37,351 nt of DNA from Nocardia gamkensis NBRC 108242 (GTDB lineage Bacteria > Actinomycetota > Actinomycetes > Mycobacteriales > Mycobacteriaceae), in contig NZ_BDBM01000067.1 in assembly GCF_001612985.1 (NCBI RefSeq), forward strand, positions 1 to 37,351, read 5' to 3'. Shown here piece by piece: positions 16,271 through 25,021 of the stretch (positions within the stretch are counted from its first letter, which is position 1; each line of letters starts with the position of its first letter). Below the pieces are notes generated by a model, which was not told the origin of the DNA, did no database searches, and saw only the letters and a list, made by a program, of their open reading frames with translations. Both the position numbers and the translations under genes were made by a program.

Positions 16271-17757
16271 GCGGCCGCTCCGACCCCTCGTCTGCGTCCC
16301 ACCACAACCCGTCCGGCCAGGGGTCTTCCTCGGCCGGATCGACCTCCACACCGGACGACCGCGAGCCCGATACCGCCGGGCCGGACCCGAACGCTCCGGG
16401 GAACGCACCCGCGCTCGGTAACGCGGCAGCCGCGTTCATCGCGGCGGGCCGGGACGCGGCGCCCGCCCGCCCGAACCCGGCCGTCGCCGGACCGACCGCT
16501 CCGGAACCGGACCACGACGCCCCACCTTCCCGGGACAGTGCGGACGAACCGGGCACGCAGCGCACCGAGGCGGTCGCGCAGGAGGTCGCCGCGGCGAGTG
16601 CCGCCCGGCCCGCCGACGCGCCCATGCCGGACTCTGCGCCGGAGCTGGTCGGACCACGGGCAGAGGTGGTCGATGCAGGGGTGGACGCACTCCGTCCTGT
16701 GTCGGAGGTATCCGGCTCCGACCGGCAGACACGCGGTCCGGTGGCTGAGGTGTCCCCGTCCGGCCTGGAGGCATCCGGCTCCGACCCGCGGACACGCGGT
16801 CCCGGGCCTGAGGTATCCCCCTCCGGCCCAGAGGTGTCCGGCTCCGTGCCCGACGCGCCCGGTGCTGCTTCGGCCACACCCGGCTCCGAGCCGGACACGC
16901 GGCAGGGGAAGGAGGCGCAGGCGGACGAGCCGCAGGCGTCCGGGTTCCATCTGCGGCTGAGCAACTTCGAAGGGCCGTTCGACCTGCTGCTGACCCTGAT
17001 CAGCTCGCGCAAGCTGGACGTCACCGAGGTGGCGTTGCACAAGGTCACCGACGAGTTCATCGCCTACACCAAGGCGCTGACCGCGAGCATGGCGCGGCAG
17101 AACACGTTGCGCGCGGACAAGATCTTGGATCAGACCACCGAATTCCTGGTCGTCGCCGCCACGTTGCTCGATCTGAAGGCGGCGCGGCTGCTGCCGTCCG
17201 GGGAGATGACCGACGCCGAGGACCTCGAGCTGCTCGAGGCGCGCGACCTGCTGTTCGCCCGGCTGCTGCAATACCGCGCGTTCAAGCAGGTCGCCGAACT
17301 GCTCGGTGAGCTGGAGGCGGCCGCGCTGCGCCGGTATCCACGCGCGGTCGGCCTGGAGGAGCGCTACGCGGGCCTGCTGCCCGAGGTTAGGCTGGGAGTC
17401 GGGGCGGCCGAGTTCGCCGAGATCGCCGCGGCGGCCTTCCGGCCCCGTCCGGTACCCAAGGTCGGGCTCGACCACTTGCACACGCACGCGATTTCGGTGG
17501 CCGAGCAGGCGGCACTGGTGCTGGAGCGGCTCAAACAGCGTGGTGCGGGTGCGTGGACCTCCTTCGGCGAGCTGGTCGCGGACTGCGAGCTCCCGGTGCA
17601 GATCGTCGCCCGCTTCCTGGCGCTGCTCGAGCTGTATCGCGGCAAGACGATCGAGTTCGACCAGCCCGATCCGCTCGGTCCCTTGGCGGTCAGCTGGATC
17701 GGCGACGAGGCCGCGCAACAGACGGACACCGTGACAATCGAGGAGGACTACGGGTGA
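16267..17757 (+). CDS. scpA: Condensin subunit ScpA with long disordered N-terminus
   Basis: 496 residues, about twice the usual length. The kleisin part starts near F227 (FHLRLSNFEGPFDLLLTLI) and runs to the winged-helix C-terminus (LLELYRGKTIEFDQ). Residues 1-226 are Pro/Ala/Ser/Asp-rich and contain two 21-residue tandem repeats plus a partial third. ScpA bridges the SMC heads with ScpB. The GTG at 16267 overlaps the parA stop. An internal start closer to the core would give a normal-length ScpA; the coupled start and unbroken frame favour the long form, but which is made in the cell is untested. Confidence 0.85.
   Translation: MSGRSDPSSASHHNPSGQGSSSAGSTSTPDDREPDTAGPDPNAPGNAPALGNAAAAFIAAGRDAAPARPNPAVAGPTAPEPDHDAPPSRDSADEPGTQRTEAVAQEVAAASAARPADAPMPDSAPELVGPRAEVVDAGVDALRPVSEVSGSDRQTRGPVAEVSPSGLEASGSDPRTRGPGPEVSPSGPEVSGSVPDAPGAASATPGSEPDTRQGKEAQADEPQASGFHLRLSNFEGPFDLLLTLISSRKLDVTEVALHKVTDEFIAYTKALTASMARQNTLRADKILDQTTEFLVVAATLLDLKAARLLPSGEMTDAEDLELLEARDLLFARLLQYRAFKQVAELLGELEAAALRRYPRAVGLEERYAGLLPEVRLGVGAAEFAEIAAAAFRPRPVPKVGLDHLHTHAISVAEQAALVLERLKQRGAGAWTSFGELVADCELPVQIVARFLALLELYRGKTIEFDQPDPLGPLAVSWIGDEAAQQTDTVTIEEDYG
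16705..16848 (+). repeat. 63-bp tandem repeat in the scpA 5' region
   Basis: Unit 1 is 16705-16767, unit 2 is 16768-16830, and a partial third begins at 16831. Each codes for about 21 residues of the form E-x-SGSD-xx-TRGP-xx-EVSPSG. The unit length is a multiple of three, so copy number could vary without shifting frame. Confidence 0.8.
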
Positions 17758-17803
17758 GCGAGCACAGCGCGCGACCGCGCCCGGACCGCGGCGAGGGGCA
17801 GTC

Positions 17804-18460
17804 GTGAGTGAGGCAGTGGTGGAACTCACCCCCGAGCCGCTGGAGGACGCCGATCTGCGTTCGGCGCTGGAGGCCATGCTGCTGGTCGTCGACGCTCCCG
17901 TGCCGGTGGACCAGCTCGCGGCCGCCCTCGGCGACAGCCCGCAGCGGGTCGAGCACACCCTGCGTGCGATGTCCGCCGAGCTGTCGGCGCGGTCCAGCGG
18001 GATAGATCTGCGTTTCGTCGGTGACGGCTGGCGCTTCTATACTCGCAGCGAGTACGCGCCGTATGTGGAACGGATGCTGCTCGACGGCTCCCGATCGAAG
18101 CTGACCCGGGCGGCGTTGGAAACACTGGCGGTGGTGGCATACCGTCAGCCGGTGACCAGGACCAGGGTCAGCGCGGTGCGTGGCGTGAACGTCGACGGGG
18201 TGATGCGCACCCTGCTGGCCAGGGGCTTGATCGCCGAGGCAGGCGTCGACCCGGAGACCAACGGAACGCTGTATCGCACCACCGAGCTGTTCCTGGAACG
18301 GATCGGGCTCGCTTCGCTGAGCGACCTGCCGCCACTGGCGCCCCTGCTTCCGGGCGTCGACCTGATCGATGAGATCAACGAGAGCCTGGAGACGGACCCC
18401 CGTTACACCAGGTTGAGGAAACCCGCCGAGGCCGATTTGGACCTCGGTACCGCAGAGTGA
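17804..18460 (+). CDS. scpB: Condensin subunit ScpB
   Basis: 218 residues. Two winged-helix domains: LRSALEAMLLVVDAPVPVDQ at the start and KLTRAALETLAVVAYRQPVT with VRGVNVDGVMRTLLARGLI in the second. ScpB dimerises and binds ScpA in the SMC complex. GAGGGG lies just before the GTG, and the gap from scpA is 46 bp. A 17-codon frame opens at the scpA stop in another frame but looks like spacer. Confidence 0.93.
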   Translation: MSEAVVELTPEPLEDADLRSALEAMLLVVDAPVPVDQLAAALGDSPQRVEHTLRAMSAELSARSSGIDLRFVGDGWRFYTRSEYAPYVERMLLDGSRSKLTRAALETLAVVAYRQPVTRTRVSAVRGVNVDGVMRTLLARGLIAEAGVDPETNGTLYRTTELFLERIGLASLSDLPPLAPLLPGVDLIDEINESLETDPRYTRLRKPAEADLDLGTAE

Positions 18461-18469
18461 CAGGACATC

Positions 18470-19549
18470 ATGAATACGCCCGCTCGCCGAGATGGCACAC
18501 CGGATCGTAGGAAACGCGGCGCACAGCCCGAACGGGGCGGCGCGAGCCGCAACTCGGGTTCGCGCGACGCCCGCTCGGCCCAACGGGGCACGAGCGCCCG
18601 TGGCGCCCAGCAGGCGGGCGCGGGCCGCGGATCCGCCCAGCGGGGATCGGCGCAGGCCCCGAGCCCGCAGCGACACCCGGCCCCGGCCGGCAAGAAGAAG
18701 CCCAAGCCGCAGCGGCAGGTCACAGCGCCGCCGCTGCTGAGCAACGCCAAGCCCGCGCGCCACCAGAACGTGGAGCCCGACGCGTCCGGCGGCCACGCCA
18801 AACTCCCCTGGGGCGAGGGGGAGCGGTTGCAGAAGGTCCTCGCCAAGGCGGGCGTCGCGTCGCGGCGGGCCGCCGAGGAGATGATCGCGCAGGGCCGCGT
18901 CGAGGTCGACGGCATGATCGTGCGCGAGCAGGGCCTGCGCATCGACCCGCAGCACGCCGTGGTGCGCGTCGACGGCACCCGCGTGGTGGTGCGCGAAGAA
19001 CTGGTGCACGTCGCGCTGAACAAGCCCAAGGGCTGGCAGTCCACCATGTCCGACGATATGGGGCGCCCCTGCGTCGGCGACATCGTGGCGGAGCGGATCG
19101 CCGCTGGTCAGCGCCTGTTCCATGTCGGAAGGCTGGATGCCGACACCGAGGGCCTGCTGCTGCTCACCAACGACGGCGATCTGGCGCACCGGCTCATGCA
19201 CCCGTCCTTCGAGGTGTCGAAGACCTACCTGGCCACGGTGCAGGGTGAGGTGAACAACCGCGCGGTCGGCAAGCGGTTGAAGGAAGGCGTCGAACTGGAG
19301 GACGGCCCCGCGAAGGTCGACCGCTTCCAGGTGCTCGAGCTGGGGGAAGGACGTTCCCTGGTGAAGATCGTGTTGCACGAGGGGCGCAAGCACATCGTGC
19401 GCCGCCTGCTCGACGCGGTGGGCCATCCGGTCGTCCGGCTGGTCCGCACGAATATCGGCCCGGTCGCGCTCGGCGACCAACGGCCCGGCACGTTGCGGGT
19501 GCTCGGCCGCGATGAGATCGGCAAACTCTACGAGGCGGTGTCGTTGTGA
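18470..19549 (+). CDS. rluB: RsuA/RluB-family rRNA pseudouridine synthase
   Basis: 359 residues. The first ~110 are basic and low complexity (RRDGTPDRRKRG, GKKKPKPQRQ), then an S4 domain (ERLQKVLAKAGVASRRAAEE, about 118-165) and the catalytic domain with GRLDADTEGLLLLTNDG (catalytic D223) and KTYLATV. It probably isomerises a uridine in 23S rRNA helix 89, as the scpB-linked RluB of other bacteria does; the exact target is inferred. AGGA precedes the ATG, and the stop overlaps the cmk GTG. Confidence 0.9.
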   Translation: MNTPARRDGTPDRRKRGAQPERGGASRNSGSRDARSAQRGTSARGAQQAGAGRGSAQRGSAQAPSPQRHPAPAGKKKPKPQRQVTAPPLLSNAKPARHQNVEPDASGGHAKLPWGEGERLQKVLAKAGVASRRAAEEMIAQGRVEVDGMIVREQGLRIDPQHAVVRVDGTRVVVREELVHVALNKPKGWQSTMSDDMGRPCVGDIVAERIAAGQRLFHVGRLDADTEGLLLLTNDGDLAHRLMHPSFEVSKTYLATVQGEVNNRAVGKRLKEGVELEDGPAKVDRFQVLELGEGRSLVKIVLHEGRKHIVRRLLDAVGHPVVRLVRTNIGPVALGDQRPGTLRVLGRDEIGKLYEAVSL

Positions 19550-20292
19550 ACGGTGTGGAGATCCCGGTGCAGGCGCCGGCGCGGCTGGCCGGTACGAGCC
19601 CGCTGGTGGTCGCCATGGACGGGCCGTCGGGCACCGGGAAGTCGAGCGTCTCGCGGCGCCTGGCCACCCGCCTCGGCGCCCGCTACCTCGATACCGGCGC
19701 GATGTACCGGGTGGCGACGCTGCGCGTGCTGCGCGCGGGCATCGAGCTGACCGACACCGCCGCCATCGCCGCCGCGGTCAAGGAACTGCCGCTGTCCATC
19801 GGCACCGATCCCAGCCGCGAGGTGATCGAGCTCGACGGGGAGGACGTGCGCTCGGAGATTCGCGGCGACGCCGTCACGAAGGCCGTGTCCGCGGTGTCCG
19901 CCGTGCCCGAGGTGCGTGACCTGCTCGTCGCCATGCAGCGCGACATCACGGCGGCCGCGGGGCGGATCGTGGTGGAGGGCCGCGACATCGGCACCGTCGT
20001 GCTGCCCGACGCGGACGCCAAGATCTACCTGACCGCGTCCGCCGAGGCGCGGGCGCACCGGCGCAATCAGCAGAACATCGCCGAGGGCCGGGGCGACGAC
20101 TACGCGGCCGTGCTCGCCGACGTGCAGCGCCGCGACACCCTCGACTCGACCCGCAAGGTGTCCCCGCTGCGCCCGGCCGAGGACGCGGTGGGCGTCGACA
20201 CCAGCGAACTGTCCATGGACGAGGTCATCGACGAGCTGTATCGCGTTGTCGCGCAGCAGGTCTCGGCGTACCGGACCGGAGGTGACCGATGA
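19546..20292 (+). CDS. cmk: Cytidylate kinase
   Basis: 248 residues; phosphorylates CMP/dCMP. P-loop GPSGTGKSS at 26-34, then ARYLDTGAMYR, VEGRDIGTVVLPDA and the lid segment RRNQQNIAEGRGDDY. GTGA overlap with rluB and ATGA overlap with der place it in the middle of a coupled operon. Confidence 0.95.
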   Translation: MNGVEIPVQAPARLAGTSPLVVAMDGPSGTGKSSVSRRLATRLGARYLDTGAMYRVATLRVLRAGIELTDTAAIAAAVKELPLSIGTDPSREVIELDGEDVRSEIRGDAVTKAVSAVSAVPEVRDLLVAMQRDITAAAGRIVVEGRDIGTVVLPDADAKIYLTASAEARAHRRNQQNIAEGRGDDYAAVLADVQRRDTLDSTRKVSPLRPAEDAVGVDTSELSMDEVIDELYRVVAQQVSAYRTGGDR

Positions 20293-21704
20293 ACGAGGAT
20301 GTGCTCGCCGGCGACGGCGTCTGGAGCGACGAGGCCGACTGGGAGCTGGCCGAACTCGAGGGCGAATTCGAGGACCGAGCGCACGTCGCGATGCCGACGC
20401 TCGCGGTGGTCGGCCGCCCGAATGTGGGCAAATCGACGCTGGTGAACCGGATTCTCGGCCGTCGCGAGGCGGTCGTGGAAGACATTCCCGGCGTGACCCG
20501 CGACCGCGTGTCCTACGAGGCGAATTGGGCGGGCCGCCGTTTTCTCGTGCAGGACACCGGTGGCTGGGAGCCCGACGCGAAGGGGCTGCAGCAATCGGTG
20601 GCCCGCCAGGCCGAACTGGCCATGCAGAGCGCCGACGCGATCCTGCTCGTGGTCGACGCCGTCGTGGGCGCCACCGCGACCGACGAGGCCGCGGTGCGGA
20701 AACTGCGCCGCTCCGCCGTCCCGGTCATCTTGGTCGCCAACAAGGTCGACGACGAGCGGGTGGAAGCGGAAGCGGCGGCGCTGTGGTCGCTCGGGCTCGG
20801 CGAGCCGCGCATGGTCAGCGCCGCGCACGGCCGCGGCACCGGCGACCTGCTCGACGACGTGCTCGCGGTGCTCCCCGAGACGCCGCGCGAAGGGACTGGC
20901 GGTGTCGGTCCGCGTCGTGTTGCGCTGGTCGGCAAGCCGAACGTCGGCAAGTCGAGCCTGCTGAACAAGCTGGCCGGCGACGAGCGTTCGGTGGTGCACG
21001 ATGTCGCGGGCACCACGGTCGACCCGGTCGACTCCCTGGTCGAGTTGGGCGGCAAGATCTGGAAATTCATCGATACCGCCGGGTTGCGCCGCAAGGTGAG
21101 CAATGCCAGCGGCACCGAGTTCTACGCCTCGCTGCGCACCAAGTCGGCACTGGAGGCGTCGGAGGTGGCGATCATGCTGGTCGACGCCTCGCAGCCGGTC
21201 ACCGAGCAGGATCTGCGGGTGATCAGCATGGTCGCCGATTCCGGGCGGGCGCTGGTGCTGGCGTTCAACAAGTGGGACCTGGTGGACGAGGATCGCCGTC
21301 TGCAACTGGACCGCGAGGTCGACCGCGATCTGGTCCGGGTGCCGTGGGCACAGCGGGTGAACATCTCCGCGCACACCGGCCGCGCGGTGCAGAAGCTGGT
21401 GCCCGCCATGGAGACCGCACTCGAGTCCTGGGACAAGCGCATCTCGACGGGCAGGCTCAACACCTGGCTGAAGGAAGTGATCGCCGCGACCCCGCCGCCG
21501 ATGCGCGGCGGCAGGCTGCCCCGTGTGCTGTTCGCCACCCAGGCGACCACCCGGCCGCCGACGTTCGTGCTGTTCAGCACCGGCTTCCTGGAAGCGGGCT
21601 ACCGGCGCTTCCTGGAACGCAGGTTGCGCGAGGAGTTCGGCTTCGACGGCTCGCCGGTGCGTATCTCGGTGCGGGTGCGGGAGAAGCGGGATCGCAAGAA
21701 GTAG
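20289..21704 (+). CDS. der: Ribosome-assembly GTPase Der (EngA)
   Basis: 471 residues. Two tandem GTPase domains: G1 GRPNVGKS (42-49) with DTGG and NKVD; second G1 GKPNVGKS (215-222) with DTAGLRRK and NKWD; then the C-terminal KH-like domain ending RISVRVREKRDRKK. Needed for 50S assembly. The start overlaps cmk by 4 bp and has GGAGGTGA 3 bp upstream. The N-terminal ~35 residues are acidic and specific to actinobacteria. Confidence 0.95.
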   Translation: MNEDVLAGDGVWSDEADWELAELEGEFEDRAHVAMPTLAVVGRPNVGKSTLVNRILGRREAVVEDIPGVTRDRVSYEANWAGRRFLVQDTGGWEPDAKGLQQSVARQAELAMQSADAILLVVDAVVGATATDEAAVRKLRRSAVPVILVANKVDDERVEAEAAALWSLGLGEPRMVSAAHGRGTGDLLDDVLAVLPETPREGTGGVGPRRVALVGKPNVGKSSLLNKLAGDERSVVHDVAGTTVDPVDSLVELGGKIWKFIDTAGLRRKVSNASGTEFYASLRTKSALEASEVAIMLVDASQPVTEQDLRVISMVADSGRALVLAFNKWDLVDEDRRLQLDREVDRDLVRVPWAQRVNISAHTGRAVQKLVPAMETALESWDKRISTGRLNTWLKEVIAATPPPMRGGRLPRVLFATQATTRPPTFVLFSTGFLEAGYRRFLERRLREEFGFDGSPVRISVRVREKRDRKK

Positions 21705-21754
21705 AGAGCAGTCGAGCTAACTATTAGCGATCAATTTCGGCAGCACGCCTCGGG

Positions 21755-21779
21755 TAAAGTTACCTAATGGGAGACTTTA
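21755..21779 (+). promoter_or_regulatory. Inverted repeat upstream of the thioesterase
   Basis: TAAAGT (21755-21760) and ACTTTA (21774-21779) are inverted around 13 bp in an AT-richer island (21705-21790), 70-90 bp before the thioesterase start. It could be an operator, but there is no family match. Confidence 0.25.
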
Positions 21780-21847
21780 TCTTCTCGGGTCGATGACGAT
21801 CCGCGCGTAGCGGTGCGATTGCGGCAAATGGCTGGCATCATCCGCTT

Positions 21848-22606
21848 ATGGCTATCCCCAGCGTGCTGCCGGAACCACCGGCCGTCCTGACTCCGTTCGA
21901 GACGGGATGGCCGGTGCGTCTCGCCGACACCGATCGCGACCAGCGGCTGCGGCTCGACGGTGTCGCGCGCTACCTGCAGGACGTCGGCTACGACCATCTC
22001 GATGTCCTGGAGGACGGCGACATCCATCGGCTGTGGGTGATCCGCAGGACGGTGGTCGACGCGCTGAAGCCGCTCGCGTTCGGTGAGGCGGCGACCCTGC
22101 GGCGCTGGCCATCGGCGACATCCACCCGGTGGTGCGCGATGCGGGTCCAGATCTGCGGCAGCGCGGGCGGGCTGGTGGAGACCGAGAGCTTCCTGATCCA
22201 TTTCGGCACCGAATCGGGGGTCCCCGCCCGGATGAGCGACCGGTTCCTCGCACCCATGCTGGCCTGCACGACCGAGCATCGGCTGCGCTGGAAAGCCGAA
22301 CTCACCGACCCCATGCCCGCCGCAGGGGAGCCCGGCGTCGAGTGCAGGCGTTTTCCGCTGCGAGCGACCGACATCGATCTGCTCGACCACATGAACAACG
22401 CGGTCTACCTCACCGCGCTCGAGGAAGTGCTCGCCGATCACACCGAACTCAAGTCCGGCCCGCACCGCGTGGTGGTCGAGTACGGCAAGCCGGTGCGATC
22501 GGGCGAGGACGTCGAACTCGTGGCCCGGTGCACCGACTCCAGCCTCGATGTCTGGTTCGCGGTCGGCGCCGACTGCCGGGCGGTCGCCCGCGTCACCCCA
22601 CGCTAG
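21848..22606 (+). CDS. Acyl-ACP thioesterase-family protein
   Basis: 252 residues forming two hotdog domains: one starting VRLADTDRDQRLRLDGVARY, the second with TDIDLLDHMNNAVYLTALEE (about 174-193), the typical D-x-N/HMNN substrate-site motif. Related to bacterial FatA/FatB-like enzymes that release fatty acids from ACP (or hydrolyse acyl-CoA). The ATG has no clear ribosome site. Its TAG stop shares CTAG with the convergent dehydrogenase stop. Confidence 0.8.
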   Translation: MAIPSVLPEPPAVLTPFETGWPVRLADTDRDQRLRLDGVARYLQDVGYDHLDVLEDGDIHRLWVIRRTVVDALKPLAFGEAATLRRWPSATSTRWCAMRVQICGSAGGLVETESFLIHFGTESGVPARMSDRFLAPMLACTTEHRLRWKAELTDPMPAAGEPGVECRRFPLRATDIDLLDHMNNAVYLTALEEVLADHTELKSGPHRVVVEYGKPVRSGEDVELVARCTDSSLDVWFAVGADCRAVARVTPR

Positions 22607-24090
22607 CGGGCCAGTTCCTCGACGGTGGCGTGGGCGCCTCTGGTGCGCAGGCTGTCCAGCGCGGCCAGATACGCGGTCACGAACCGGGGATGGTCGATCA
22701 GGTCGCCGAACAGCGACCGCTCGCCGAGGAAGGCGGTGGGCTGTCGGCGTTGGCGCCGCGCGAGGGGAGTCAGCCGGTCACGCAGCCGGTCCACGATCTC
22801 GATCTTCGCCCCGTGCTCGTCGACACCCTCGGCGTAGCGCGCCCAGCTCGCGACGACCGCCGCCGCGCAGTCGATCTCGCCGCCGGTGGCGAGCTGCGCC
22901 CGGACCACCGGCAGCAGCCACTTCGGGATCCGGTCGGAGGATTCCGCGCACAGCCGGGCGATGGTGTCGCCGATCGCGGGGTTGGCGAACCTGTCCAGCA
23001 GCGTGCGCTTGTAGGCGTCCAAGTCGACCCCGGGCACCGGTCGCAACGTCGGCGTCGCCTCGGCGTCCATGTAGCGCAGCAAGAAGCGCCGGAAGTCCGG
23101 ATCCTGTGCGGCTTCGTGGACGAGCCGGTAGCCGCTCAGATATCCGAAATAGCACAGCGCTTGGTGGCTCGCGTTCAGCAACCGCAGTTTCATCAGCTCG
23201 TACGGGGTGACGTCGTCGACGACCTGCACCCCGACTTCCTCGAAGGCCGGGCGGCCGAGTCCGAACGAATCCTCCAGTACCCACTGCGCGAACGGCTCGG
23301 TCACCACCGGCCAGCGGTCGATGAGTCCGTACCGCCGCTCGACCTCGCCGGTCGCCCCGGCGGGGGTCACCGGGGTGATCCGGTCCACCATCGAATTCGG
23401 GAAGCGCACCTGCTCCGCCACCCAGGATCCGAGCCCGGGATCGCGCAGGGCGGCGAACGCGCCGAACATCCGGCGCGCGACGTCGCCGTTGCCCTCGATG
23501 TTGTCGCAGGACAGCACGGTGAACGGCGCGAGACCCGCTGATCGGCGCCGCGCCAGCGCTTCGGTGACGAGCCCGAAAACGGTGGCTGGCGGGGCGCTCC
23601 CGGCGAGATCGGCGCGGATGCCGGGGTCGTCGGCGTCGAATTCGCCGGTGGCCGCCGCGATGTGGTAGCCGCCCTCGGTGATGGTGAGCGAGACGATCCG
23701 GGTGACCGGATCGGTGAGCTTCGCCACGGCGGCCTCGGGATCATCGGGCGCGTACCGGTACTCGACGAGGGAGCCGATCGCGCGCGTGGTCCAGGCGCCG
23801 TCCGGCGCGACCGTCGACAACGTGTACAAGCCGTCCTGCGCCCGCAGCACATCGCGCATCCGGCGGTCACCGGGCAGTACGCCGACACCGCAGATGCCCC
23901 AGTCCTGCCCGAGTCCGCGTTCGAGCAGGCGGTCGACGTACATCGCCTGGTGTGCTCGATGGAACCCGCCGACCCCGAAATGCGCTATGCCGGTCGAGAT
24001 CCGGGATCGATCGTAGGTCGGTGTCGAGACGCGACCGGCGAACTCCGTCAAGGTCGCCGCCCGTAAGGGCGTCGCGGTCCGCTCCGCCAT
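22603..24090 (-). CDS. Mannitol dehydrogenase-family (long-chain) oxidoreductase
   Basis: 495 residues. N-terminal Rossmann motif FGVGGFHRAHQA (G39, G41-G42), the SCDNIEGNG segment, and the catalytic triad K301/N306/H309 in MKLRLLNASHQAL mark the polyol-specific long-chain dehydrogenase family; closest role is mannitol 2-dehydrogenase (mannitol to fructose, NAD), but fructuronate or altronate oxidoreductases are related. The start at 24090 has GGGAGGT upstream; the frame stays open far beyond (to 25488), but that part is antisense to dps, rsbW and sigF. It has no transporter or kinase neighbour, so the substrate is uncertain. Confidence 0.87.
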   Translation of the reverse strand: MAERTATPLRAATLTEFAGRVSTPTYDRSRISTGIAHFGVGGFHRAHQAMYVDRLLERGLGQDWGICGVGVLPGDRRMRDVLRAQDGLYTLSTVAPDGAWTTRAIGSLVEYRYAPDDPEAAVAKLTDPVTRIVSLTITEGGYHIAAATGEFDADDPGIRADLAGSAPPATVFGLVTEALARRRSAGLAPFTVLSCDNIEGNGDVARRMFGAFAALRDPGLGSWVAEQVRFPNSMVDRITPVTPAGATGEVERRYGLIDRWPVVTEPFAQWVLEDSFGLGRPAFEEVGVQVVDDVTPYELMKLRLLNASHQALCYFGYLSGYRLVHEAAQDPDFRRFLLRYMDAEATPTLRPVPGVDLDAYKRTLLDRFANPAIGDTIARLCAESSDRIPKWLLPVVRAQLATGGEIDCAAAVVASWARYAEGVDEHGAKIEIVDRLRDRLTPLARRQRRQPTAFLGERSLFGDLIDHPRFVTAYLAALDSLRTRGAHATVEELAR

Positions 24091-24541
24091 CACCCACCTC
24101 CCCGTGTTGTGTGGATCACACCATAGTGCAGCGCGGTTGCGGACCGGCCGTGTGCGGTCGGTGCGGCAAAGTCGGCGGCAGCGAGTCCGGCCCGTGGCGC
24201 CGTCCACCTGCGTCGGCCATCCGCCCCCGTGTTGTTCCACTTCCCGCGCAACGTCGGTGCGATCCCGTCGCGCTTGGGCCATCCGTGCGCATCCGCGCGG
24301 TGAGAGCGTTGCGCGGCACGGGCGGGTCGACGACGACCGAGCGGTCGGCCGCGCCGAGATCGACGCCACCGACAATCCGGCCGCCGCGCCGCGGATCACC
24401 AACCGAAGGCCGCCGGAGACCCCTCGAGGGCGCCGGGGCGTCCACCCCGTTTCCCTTCCGCTGGACCTACCGGGAGGTTTATCGCGGCATGACTGGGTAG
24501 ACCGTCGATGACCCGGATGAACGGCAGAAAGGTTCAGAACG
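24091..24541. other. 451-bp divergent gap between dehydrogenase and dps
   Basis: No supported gene. GTGTG-gat-CACAC at 24109-24121 is a short inverted repeat 19 bp upstream of the dehydrogenase start and could be an operator for it. The spacing does not fit a CRP/GlxR site. The dps end holds the SigF-type promoter. The middle is GC-rich with open frames on both strands but no recognisable protein. Confidence 0.45.
24477..24500 (+). promoter_or_regulatory. SigF/SigB-type promoter of dps-rsbW-sigF
   Basis: GTTTAT (24477-24482), 12 bp, then GGGTAG (24495-24500) match the GTTT-N12-15-GGGTA promoter of the SigB/SigF stress family. The predicted transcript would start about 24508 and reach dps at 24542. 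Because sigF is the third gene, the sigma factor would drive its own operon. Confidence 0.75.
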
Positions 24542-25021
24542 ATGTCCCAACCCATCACCAGTACCTTGGACCCGGAGCAGCAGCGCATCGCGGGCGAGAC
24601 CCTGCAGGACACGGTGGTCGACCTGATCGACCTGTCGCTGATCGCCAAGCAGGCGCACTGGAACGTGGTCGGCTCGAACTTCCGGTCGGTGCACCTCGCG
24701 CTGGACGAATTGGTGACCGTGGCACGGGACTTCACGGACGCGGCCGCGGAACGCGCCACCGCCGTCGGGATCAGCCCGGACGGTCGCGCGGGAACAGTGG
24801 CCAAGGATTCCGGTGCGATCGGTATCGGTGCGGGATGGCAGCAGGACACCGACATCATCGACACGATCGTCGGCAACCTCGCCGCCGTGATCAAGCGGCT
24901 GCGTGAGCGGATCGCGGCCACCGAGAAGGCCGATCCGGTAACCCAGGATCTGTTCCTGGCGATCGCGGCGCGACTGGAGCAGTTGCACTGGATGTGGCAA
25001 GCGCAGCTCGCCACGGTCTGA
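24542..25021 (+). CDS. dps: Dps ferritin-like DNA-protection protein
   Basis: 159 residues. The ferroxidase ligands are all present with correct spacing: H39, H51, D55, D66, E70 (AKQAHWNVVGSNF, SVHLALDELV). It oxidises and stores iron, detoxifies peroxide and binds DNA as a dodecamer. GAAAGG precedes the ATG. It is the first gene of the SigF operon and its stop overlaps the rsbW start by one base. Confidence 0.93.
   Translation: MSQPITSTLDPEQQRIAGETLQDTVVDLIDLSLIAKQAHWNVVGSNFRSVHLALDELVTVARDFTDAAAERATAVGISPDGRAGTVAKDSGAIGIGAGWQQDTDIIDTIVGNLAAVIKRLRERIAATEKADPVTQDLFLAIAARLEQLHWMWQAQLATV

Noticed and set aside
17754..17807. 17-codon ORF between scpA and scpB
   Set aside because: It overlaps the scpA stop but is in a different frame from scpB, has no ribosome site and looks like spacer.
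24109..24121. CRP/GlxR site upstream of the dehydrogenase
   Set aside because: GTGTG-gat-CACAC lacks the TGTG-N8-CACA spacing required for that family.
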